Source: Pseudomonas sp. B21-056 (GTDB lineage: Bacteria > Pseudomonadota > Gammaproteobacteria > Pseudomonadales > Pseudomonadaceae). Taken from it: a stretch of DNA of 64,000 bases. Made by a program: the position numbers and the translations under genes. Position 1 is the stretch's first letter. Each line of letters begins with the position of its first letter. Below, in pieces: positions 19,301-27,177 of this stretch. The notes beneath the pieces are model-generated. The model was not told where the DNA came from. It saw nothing but the letters and a program-made list of their open reading frames with translations, and did not search any database. The DNA lies in contig NZ_CP087203.1 in assembly GCF_026016325.1 (NCBI RefSeq), positions 3,658,001-3,722,000 of the forward strand, written 5' to 3'.

Positions 19301-21198
19301 TCGTTGAGCTGCTGGATGTCGAGGTTCACGCCTTCGGCGGCGGTGAAAGCGAAGTCGTGGATCCAGAACTCGCGGCCGTTGTTGTGGCGCAGGCGGTACG
19401 GGAACTCACCCAGCACGCGCAGGCCGAGGTTTTCCAGGATCGGCAGCACGTCGGACAGCGCCAGCGGTGTGTCGGCGTGGTACAGCTTGCAGTGCAGCTC
19501 GCGCTGGCCGACCTGGCCCAACGGCTGGTAGAAGCTCATGACCAGCGGGTTCTTTTCACTCAGGCCCAGCAGGTGCTGCATGTCGACCACGGCCGAGTGG
19601 GCGGCGAAGCGCTCACGGTAGCCGGCCGGGAAGCCTTTCGGGTAGTCGGCGAGCACATTGGTGCCCTGGGCTTCGCCGAAACTCTCGATGACCAGGCTCG
19701 CGTAGTCGTCCTGCCAACTGCGGCAGGCCTGCACCACTTCTTTTTCCAGCAGCAGCGGATCGATGTCGATGCGGTTCTTCGGGTCCACCCGCAGGATCAA
19801 TTGCACGCGGGCCAGTACCGATTCGGAGAAGAACGTCCAGAATTCGCAGTCCGAGGCCTTCAGACGCTCCATCAGCACTTGCTGGATCTTCTGGCGCACT
19901 TCGGTGGAATAGATGTCACGCGGCACGTAGGCCAGGCAGTAGCAGAAACGGCCGTACGGGTCTTTGCGCAGGAACACGCGGATCTTGTTGCGTTCCTGGA
20001 TCTGCACGATGGACATCACGGTACTGAACAGCTCGTCCACCGGGGTCTGGAACAGGTCGTCTCGGGGCAGCACTTCGACCACCTGGGCCAGTTCCTTGCC
20101 CAGGTGCGCCTTGGCCTGGAAGCCCGAACGACGCTCGATTTCGGCGACCTTGCGACGGATGTACGGGATAACCCGCACGCTCTCGCCATACACCGAGGAG
20201 GTGTACAGGCCCATGAAGCGGCATTCCTTGATCACCTTGCCGTCGGCGTCGATCTCACGGATCGACACATAGTCCGGGTAAGCCGGACGGTGTACACGGC
20301 TCGGGTGCGCAGCCTTGGCGAACGACAGCGGCGTCGGTTCACGCAGGTAGTTGACGGCGTAGTCTTCGATGCGCAGGTCATCGGCGGTGAGGCCGGCGCG
20401 CAGCAGCTTGGTCAGGCCGAGGAACGACTCGGGGTCGTACTCGATATGGCCGCCATCGGCATCGTCACGGACCACGAACTCTTCATAACCCAGGAAGGTG
20501 AAGTGGTTGCCGACCAGCCATTCCAGGAAGGTCTTGATCTCGCTTTTTTCATCGGCATCGATGGCGTAGGCGCTGTTGTCCAGGCTGGTGAGGATCTCCT
20601 GGACCTTGTCCTTCATCGGCTCGAAATCAGCCACGGCCACGCGCACTTCGCCCAATACCTGCTCAAGTTCCTTGCTCAGGACGTTGAGTTCGGCGGCGTT
20701 GGCGCAACGGTCGATTTCCAGGTACATCAGCGACTCTTGCAGCACGCCCTCGCCCTGGGTGCCCTTCGGCAGGATTTCCAGCAACTCGCCCTTGCTGCCG
20801 CGACGCACGCTCAGCACGGTGGTCTGCAGGGTATGGATGCTGTAGCCGCGGCGGTTCAGCTCGGTACGTACCGAGTCCACCAGGAACGGCAGGTCGTGGT
20901 GCAACACTTCCACGGCGGTGTGGGTCGACTGCCAGCCGTGACGTTCGTAATCGGGGTTGTAGACGCGAACCTGCGATTGCGCGTGGTCGAAATGCTCAAG
21001 CAGGCGCCAGGCGGACAGGGTGCAGCCGGCGAGGTCGGACAACCGGCGCTGGGTAAGTTCATCGAGGGAAATGATGCCGAAGAATTGTTCAGCAAACAGC
21101 GCCACTTGTGGCAGTGCCTGTTCACTGATGTGCTGCGCCAGTACCGCTTGCAGTTGATGCTGGAAGTCGGCTTTGCTGGCTGCGGTGAAGAACGCCAT
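16333..21198 (-). CDS. gdhB: NAD-dependent glutamate dehydrogenase, 180-kDa class
   Basis: Large cytoplasmic enzyme of 1,621 residues that oxidises L-glutamate to 2-oxoglutarate with NAD, the catabolic entry of glutamate and of arginine in Pseudomonas. The length matches the GdhB class. The catalytic and Rossmann parts are in the second half ([86 protein letters not shown]). The N-terminal half is the regulatory ACT-like portion. Start ATG 21198 has GGAG eight bases upstream; the annotated-looking extension to 21240 lacks one. Monocistronic with its own terminator. The antisense strand also stays open for 1,584 codons, a base-composition artefact. Confidence 0.97.
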   Translation of the reverse strand: [1621 protein letters not shown]

Positions 21199-21240
21199 CT
21201 GTGGTACTCCGCTTGGGCTTGTTATTGATGGAAGCGTCAT

Positions 21241-21627
21241 GCAGCCCCTTTCCGGCTGCCGGCCATCCTGTTCCTGATTCTCGGGCAGAGGAAACAGGAC
21301 GACAGGTGGGTGAAGCTGGACAAGACCCGCAGGTCACATTCCATTTCCATGTCATGGGCATCTGCAGGAAACGCCCATGCAAGCGCGCATCCGTTGCGCA
21401 GCTTAACGAGTGCGACAAGGCCCCTGCTTGCAGCGCTGCGACATATTCGGTCATCGGCTCGCTATGCAGTCGGTATGCATCGAACAACCCTAGCAGCCTG
21501 GGGAGCAATCGGCACCCCGTGATGTGAAATCGCGCACGGATCAAGCATGTGGTCGCAGTAAATCCCCCAGGCTGGCAAAATCCGCGTTTTCGCACCTGTA
21601 AGGCTCATCGAGCCAGGAGCCGTCCCG
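21241..21627. other. Intergenic region between gdhB and hypothetical gene
   Basis: About 390 bases holding the divergent promoters. I see no convincing gene, palindrome or repeat here. Confidence 0.5.
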
Positions 21628-21981
21628 ATGCAAATGACCACCGCCCTTCTGATCGCCAACCCGTGCGACGACGAAGAAGACAACATGGCCATGCTGTGCT
21701 GCCACAGCCTGCAGGGCGAAATGTTCCTGATGACCCGCTACCCCGATGAAGACGCGCTGGAAATCGCCCTGGACGGCGAGCCGTCGACACTGGACGGCGT
21801 CAAGGTCACCCTCAGCCCGACCCGCTTGCTGATTGAAATTGCGGCGGCGGATGCCGATGCTCTGAATGGGGATGATGTGCTGGAGATCAGCCATGACACT
21901 GATGCGGCGGATTTGGCTGAGGTGGAATTAACGTTGCGGAATATTCTCAAGGGGACGGGGACTTATATCAGTCAGCTTTGA
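21628..21981 (+). CDS. Conserved hypothetical protein, acidic, 117 residues
   Basis: Small acidic protein without signal peptide or membrane segment. I do not recognise a named domain. It begins MQMTTALLIANPCDDEEDN and has alternating beta-strand and acidic-loop text (YPDEDALEIALDGEPSTLDG). AGGAG lies ten bases before ATG 21628, and codon use is normal for the genome, so it is likely real. It stands alone, divergent from gdhB, and just upstream of the lower-GC peptide cassette. Function unknown. Confidence 0.7.
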   Translation: MQMTTALLIANPCDDEEDNMAMLCCHSLQGEMFLMTRYPDEDALEIALDGEPSTLDGVKVTLSPTRLLIEIAAADADALNGDDVLEISHDTDAADLAEVELTLRNILKGTGTYISQL

Positions 21982-22310
21982 TGTCAGCGGTGGCGGCGGT
22001 GCCTGGGAGGGCACCTCGCGGGCTAAGCCGTCTCTACCTGTTTCCCCATTTTGCCAGGCCGCTAACCCTCCCCCGAAAAACATAAACACCCAAACCCTAT
22101 GAAATAGAAAAGCAAAAGCGACAATTTATCAAAAACGCAGATTCCTACATCTCCATCCTACCGAGCGCCAAGAACAAACCTACTTCAGCATCGGAAGTTG
22201 CACCATAGCCTGCCCAAGAGCCTACTGCTATTAATTACTCACTTGCGAAAAAGCACGCAAGTTAGGTGATCGCTTCGCGACACTAAACAACCTAAAAAGG
22301 AGTAATTGAC
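21982..22310 (+). promoter_or_regulatory. AT-rich leader region of the peptide cassette
   Basis: About 330 bases, turning AT-rich from ~22075. An extended -10-like TGCTATTAA lies at 22226-22234. Downstream are two structures: ACTTGCG/CGCAAGT (22241-22247 with 22256-22262), a perfect seven-bp stem, and TTAGGT/ACCTAA (22262-22267 with 22290-22295) enclosing TCGCTTCGCGA. They could shape the 5' leader or be operator sites. AAGGAG at 22297-22302 is the ribosome binding site of the peptide gene. No other gene seen. Confidence 0.4.
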
Positions 22311-22424
22311 ATGGGTAACAAACGCTCTGAAATAAATACCTTCGATGGCCTGTCTCATGCACTGGGCTTCGCCAAAGGTCTTCTAGTAACCGAAGCCAAC
22401 TTTTTCGCCTCACTGACCCATTAA
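22311..22424 (+). CDS. Candidate RiPP precursor peptide (37 residues)
   Basis: Short gene encoding MGNKRSEI at the start and EANFFASLTH at the end. The middle is FDGLSHALGFAKGLLVTE. AAGGAG sits eight bases before the ATG, one of the strongest ribosome binding sites in the window. It directly precedes a YcaO enzyme and an ABC exporter, so I infer that it encodes their substrate. There is no Cys; modifiable residues are Ser and Thr. The C-terminal ~24 residues look like an amphipathic helix and the N-terminal ~12 are polar, as in a leader. No double-glycine cleavage motif is obvious (Gly-Leu-Leu only). I do not recognise a named precursor family. Confidence 0.7.
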   Translation: MGNKRSEINTFDGLSHALGFAKGLLVTEANFFASLTH

Positions 22425-22432
22425 GTCAGTGA
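22410..22432 (+). other. Hairpin over the peptide-gene stop codon
   Basis: TCACTGAC (22410-22417) and GTCAGTGA (22425-22432) form a perfect eight-bp stem; the TAA stop lies in the seven-base loop. It may influence translation termination or mRNA decay. Confidence 0.5.
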
Positions 22433-22451
22433 CCGATTAAGTCCAGCAAGA

Positions 22452-22482
22452 GGGTGCCGAAAGGTTTTTTCTTTCGGCACCC
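22452..22482 (+). terminator. Strong 12-bp hairpin between precursor and YcaO genes
   Basis: GGGTGCCGAAAG and CTTTCGGCACCC pair perfectly around a GTTTTTT loop. No T-run follows (ATAAAAAC instead). It is therefore better read as a partial terminator or mRNA-stabilising hairpin that raises the precursor over the enzyme, as is usual in peptide operons. The YcaO ribosome binding site (GGGAGG) follows 10 bases later. Confidence 0.6.
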
Positions 22483-22502
22483 ATAAAAACAGGGAGGGTC
22501 CC

Positions 22503-23675
22503 ATGTCCGAACGCGAGTTAACATCCGCCGAAGCGCTATTCAATATCATGTCCACCATTCACATGCTGGGATTCAGCGCAACAGCACAATACACCACGCC
22601 ATCCAAACTAGTGGCAACAGCCGAACTTTTTGACCGCGATAACAATCTCATCGAATCGGGTGCGGGCAAGGGCTCGGACTCACTCATAGGTGCGCTGGCA
22701 GAAAGCATTGAGCACTTCAGCACCTTTCATCCCTCTGCTGAGGATCCAACGTGGTATCAATCCGAGCTAATTGCCAATCAAAAAATGGTCGAAAAGGATG
22801 GTCTCTTCACTAGTTTGCCGCGTAGTCAGGAGCCAATTGAATGTTACAGGTTGACATCGCTAAGCGAAGATAAAGAGCTATTTGCTCCATGCGCTCTGCT
22901 TTGCCCTGGCGCAGCACAAAATATTTGCGAAGGCGACAGTGCTGCACTGCAATTTCTATCCCGCTACTCATCCAATTCAGGAATCGCTTATGGCTGTACA
23001 AAGAATGAGGCGCTACTCCATGGCACTCAGGAAGTCATAGAAAGACATATCCTTTCTCTCTTTTTTATGGCCGTCTGCGGGCTCGGTCCAAAAATCCAGT
23101 TATACGCCCCTTCTAGAGCACTACTTGAAACAGCGTTGCTAAACCACCCCTCCGCTCTAGAGGCTTCGGGTGGGCTACAGATCGTTATTATCAAGGACGT
23201 GCTATCTGTTTACTTCGCAGTGGCGTTTCCCAAAGGGGGTCCAGGGGTCTATCACCTGTCACCGATTGGCGCGGGTTGTTCGCTGAACATCCATACCGCC
23301 ATTCAGAGAGCAGTTACCGAACAGTTCCAGTCCGAGGAGCTGTATGGCGCCACCGAAGAATTGGTAGACAGTAAAACCTTAGACCTTCTGTCGCAATCAA
23401 ACCACCTGAAAAACCTAATTGACTTTGCGCCTGTGAGGAGTTTGAGACTCCCTATACTCGACTGCCCTTTACACGACCACGTCGAAACCGTCCCATCTCA
23501 ACTACATACCCTGCAGAAAACGCTGTCAAAAGTCGGTAAAAAAATATTCCACCGAACCGTATCCCACTTCTCAGATCGCAGCATCGTCACTCAAATTTAC
23601 GTCCCAGGATCCGAGCGTTTCAATATCATTCGGAACGGGCGCTTGGTTGTACCCCAACACGTGTTACTCGGTTGA
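22503..23675 (+). CDS. YcaO-domain protein (peptide backbone cyclodehydratase-like)
   Basis: 390-residue soluble protein of the YcaO superfamily, ATP-dependent enzymes that attack peptide amide bonds to make azolines, amidines or thioamides. ATP/Mg-binding motifs are present: ALAESIEHF (residues 64-72), NSGIAYGCTKNEALLHGTQE with VIER (158-181), and AIQRAVTEQFQ (266-276). It lacks the fused or adjacent E1-like/Ocin-ThiF partner and any TfuA gene. It also ends in VVPQHVLLG and not in the proline-rich PxPxP tail of azole-forming members. It sits between the 37-residue peptide gene and the ABC exporter. GC is low for the window: a spot count of one line gave 29/60 against 40/60 for a gdhB line. 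Transfer is plausible. Product chemistry unknown. Confidence 0.88.
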   Translation: MSERELTSAEALFNIMSTIHMLGFSATAQYTTPSKLVATAELFDRDNNLIESGAGKGSDSLIGALAESIEHFSTFHPSAEDPTWYQSELIANQKMVEKDGLFTSLPRSQEPIECYRLTSLSEDKELFAPCALLCPGAAQNICEGDSAALQFLSRYSSNSGIAYGCTKNEALLHGTQEVIERHILSLFFMAVCGLGPKIQLYAPSRALLETALLNHPSALEASGGLQIVIIKDVLSVYFAVAFPKGGPGVYHLSPIGAGCSLNIHTAIQRAVTEQFQSEELYGATEELVDSKTLDLLSQSNHLKNLIDFAPVRSLRLPILDCPLHDHVETVPSQLHTLQKTLSKVGKKIFHRTVSHFSDRSIVTQIYVPGSERFNIIRNGRLVVPQHVLLG

Positions 23676-23705
23676 ACTATCGCGAGACCAACCAGGAGCG
23701 AGCGA

Positions 23706-25415
23706 ATGAACACCATTCAAGCAATGATCAAAAGCGCCTACAAAAAACATCCAGCACTACTGGTATCGACCATCGCAACAATCATAGCGCTCAAACTCAT
23801 TGTGCTCGCCCCGCCATTGCTGCTTGGAATCATCATCGACTCCTTACACGATGCCCCATATGTAGCCCCCACCACGCTGTTCGCACTGACGTCTGGCCTG
23901 ATTGTCGCCGGTTGCATTCACGCCATTATCAGTCCATTGCAAATCCATTTCCTATCCAGACTGGTCCAGCACATCGTCATGACCGCCTCTATTGACTGGA
24001 TCACGAGCCTCATGCGCAAAGAGTTTGCATTATTCCATACGTGGAGAATCGGTCATTTCATAAAATCAGTAGAGCGTGGCATCACTGCCCACGAGAGGTT
24101 GCTGACATTCCTTGCTACCGTCGGCCTTCCCGTGTGCCTGGAATTCATAATCGTTGGTGGCGCTTTCTTTTACTTGGGAGGGAGCGAGATTTTTCTAGGC
24201 ATGACCGGGCTCGGAATTGTTTATTTGATTGTCACTTACAAAATCATCAATTGGCGCAGGAAACACATTGATGTAGTCAATGAACAGGAGGACGAATTGA
24301 GCGCTCAACTGTACAGCACACTCAATGCCGGCAAAGCAATAAAGCTGGAACGCGCCGAGCCTACGGCAATACAACCATTGAATGACGCCTTCAAACTCTA
24401 CGCCAGCGCCACGGTGACAGCGGCGTCCTCTGGCGGTCTGTTGAGCACCGCTAAGATTCTGTTCATAAGCCTTTCCACGGGCGGATTGCTCAGTTGGGGA
24501 GTCATGGATCAACTGTCAAGCCAACCCCATATCAGCGTAGGGCAATTAGTCGCCATCTTTTCCATTGCTGGAAGCTATTTGCTCAATATCGCCACCCTGA
24601 CCGAAGGCTATCGCGTCATGGATCAGTTCCTTGCAGATCAGTGTCAATTTCAGAGTTTGCTATCGCTGCCGGATTTCGATCATTGCAAACGACAAACCAA
24701 CCTCGACTTTCAACGCGCTTCAATACTGAAACTCGCCCGATGCGCTGTGACCGAAAAAGGAGCACTTCATCTGTCCGTCAAAAGATCCTTAACATTTTCT
24801 CAAGATCAATCGGTGGCCATCACGGGCCCAAGCGGCGCGGGGAAATCCACTCTTCTGGAAATACTGGCCGGGCTTGATGAATCGACCCGAGATCAACTGA
24901 GCATCGACGCCACATCGGTTTCAATGTTAACCCCTCAAGCACACCTGGATGCCGTGAGGTACTGTCCTCAACAACCGCGGTTTCTGGAGGGCTTTTTTGA
25001 AAGATCAGTGCTGTTTGGGAGCAGGGTATCGCCATTTCTGGACCAAGCCATACGGCGCCTGCAACTCGAGGACCTGATCGCACAGCGGCACATCAGCGAA
25101 AATGCAGCGAATATTTCCGGCGGCGAAGCCAAACGCCTGTCACTGCTGCGCTTGATCAACAAACCTGGGAAATTCAATCTGTTTGACGAACCCAGTGCCT
25201 CGATCGAACCCCGCTTGACCGCCCCCCTCTGGGATCTGTTGTTCGATGTCTTTGCCGATCGCGGGCTCATCTGCGTCACCCATGATGTCGACCATCTGCA
25301 CCGCTTTGATCGGGTCATCGTCATGGACGGCGGAGCGATCGTGGATGATGGCCCGTGGCCAGAGTTGGTGAGCAGGCCAGCGGTTAAATTGTTGCTGGAT
25401 GAGATCCGGCATTAG
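23706..25415 (+). CDS. ABC exporter, fused permease-ATPase (peptide-exporter-like)
   Basis: 569-residue half-transporter. The N-terminal ~320 residues hold about six hydrophobic segments of a type I exporter fold. The ATPase domain is complete: Walker A GPSGAGKST, Q-loop YCPQQPRFLEG, signature NISGGEAKR, Walker B FNLFDEPSAS and H-loop CVTHDV. There is no N-terminal C39 peptidase, so leader removal must be done by another protease or not at all. It starts 30 bases after YcaO with AGGAG eleven bases upstream and is co-directional, so the three genes should be one transcript. The likely role is export of, or immunity to, the modified peptide. Confidence 0.88.
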   Translation: MNTIQAMIKSAYKKHPALLVSTIATIIALKLIVLAPPLLLGIIIDSLHDAPYVAPTTLFALTSGLIVAGCIHAIISPLQIHFLSRLVQHIVMTASIDWITSLMRKEFALFHTWRIGHFIKSVERGITAHERLLTFLATVGLPVCLEFIIVGGAFFYLGGSEIFLGMTGLGIVYLIVTYKIINWRRKHIDVVNEQEDELSAQLYSTLNAGKAIKLERAEPTAIQPLNDAFKLYASATVTAASSGGLLSTAKILFISLSTGGLLSWGVMDQLSSQPHISVGQLVAIFSIAGSYLLNIATLTEGYRVMDQFLADQCQFQSLLSLPDFDHCKRQTNLDFQRASILKLARCAVTEKGALHLSVKRSLTFSQDQSVAITGPSGAGKSTLLEILAGLDESTRDQLSIDATSVSMLTPQAHLDAVRYCPQQPRFLEGFFERSVLFGSRVSPFLDQAIRRLQLEDLIAQRHISENAANISGGEAKRLSLLRLINKPGKFNLFDEPSASIEPRLTAPLWDLLFDVFADRGLICVTHDVDHLHRFDRVIVMDGGAIVDDGPWPELVSRPAVKLLLDEIRH

Positions 25416-25430
25416 TAGCGCCTTTGCTGC

Positions 25431-25460
25431 CGCCATCGCGAGCAGGCTCGCTCCCACAAG
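25431..25460 (-). repeat. Single REP, family 1
   Basis: One reverse-oriented family 1 REP, 15 bases after the ABC exporter stop, lacking its inverted mate. Confidence 0.75.
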
Positions 25461-25500
25461 GTCCGGGGTCAGCCGGAAAATTTGCGCTCACCCCTTGCCC

Positions 25501-25594
25501 CTGTGGGAGCGAGCCTGCTCGCGATAGCGGTGGGTCAGGCTCCATCTATGTTGAATGTACCGCCGCCATCGCGAGCGAGCTCGGCTCCCACAGG
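25501..25594. repeat. REPIN, family 1 (right copy degenerate)
   Basis: Inverted REP pair; the right copy reads GCGAGCGAGCTCGGCTCCC, with substitutions and an insertion that alter the palindrome. Confidence 0.8.
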
Positions 25595-25650
25595 TTTTGC
25601 GGTGAGCCCAGGATTCAAGGAATGTCACAGGCTATGTCGGCTGACGCGTC

Positions 25651-25728
25651 TCATATGTTGTCCAGTGCGCGGTTTGCCAGCAGGCTACCCAATTCGATCA
25701 GCTGTTGGATGCCTAGGACCAAACGAAG
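25651..25728 (-). pseudogene. Tail of a DUF3077/DUF6124-like gene
   Basis: The last 25 codons on the minus strand end in LGIQQLIELGSLLANRALDN, which resembles the C-terminus of small Pseudomonas DUF3077/DUF6124 proteins as I remember them. The rest of such a protein (about 70-90 residues) is missing, and the sequence upstream reads as unrelated low-quality translation. Probably a truncated remnant. Confidence 0.45.
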
Positions 25729-25739
25729 GTGGCGACCAT

Positions 25740-26080
25740 ACGCGGGTTGGTAGACCGGTGACTTGGAGAACCGGCGCGTCCGAAGACGCCCTGCGCATGA
25801 CTGCCATAACACAGATACCGAAAAGGCCTCTGTTACAGGGGCTGTGCACCAAGTCAAAAGCCGGGCTACCAAACCCGATCGCTGATTCATCAGCGACCCG
25901 GAAACGATAGAACCTGCTTCCCAGGCGCACAAGCCGGCGGATTCTGGCGCAGTTGTAGGCAACGGCGCAAGACAACGTAGCCTGTTCCAGAGCGCTCCTA
26001 CGTCCGGATAAACACCCCTCCGTTTTGTGCGTGCTTTGCAGCCCAAGCGGGATCAAGCCCACCCCCACCATGTTCCCCAA
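25740..26080 (-). other. Hairpin-rich intergenic element of unknown function
   Basis: Several compact palindromes lie in one stretch: CCGGT/ACCGG (25755-25774), GCGTC-CGAA-GACGC (25776-25789, a TTCG tetraloop on the minus strand), CGGG/CCCG (25862-25877) and CGCTGAT/ATCAGCG (25880-25895). No convincing reading frame explains it. It may be a structured RNA or a mobile non-coding element joined to the DUF3077/DUF6124 tail. Confidence 0.4.
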
Positions 26081-26208
26081 CCGATCACAATTGTGAACAC
26101 CCGATCAAAATCCCGTTAGTCGCCACCCCCCGCCATGCATTAAAGTAACGCCCCCAGCCCCGGCGTTATCCGAATGCCCTGGGCCACCCTTTCCAGGAAC
26201 CGTCACCG

Positions 26209-27168
<960 letters not shown>

Positions 27169-27177
27169 GCATGAGTC

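Noticed and set aside
16474..21228. A 1,584-codon open frame on the plus strand opposite gdhB
   Set aside because: It mirrors a highly expressed high-GC gene, where stop codons are rare in the antisense frame. Its translation has no domain text and the gdhB reading is unmistakable.
22452..22482. A full rho-independent terminator for the peptide gene
   Set aside because: The stem is excellent, but the U-run is in the loop and the downstream bases are A-rich, so complete termination is unlikely.
25651..26080. One or two 131-residue proteins on the minus strand
   Set aside because: Two overlapping frames of equal length, no ribosome binding site, and only the last 25 codons of one resemble a protein family.
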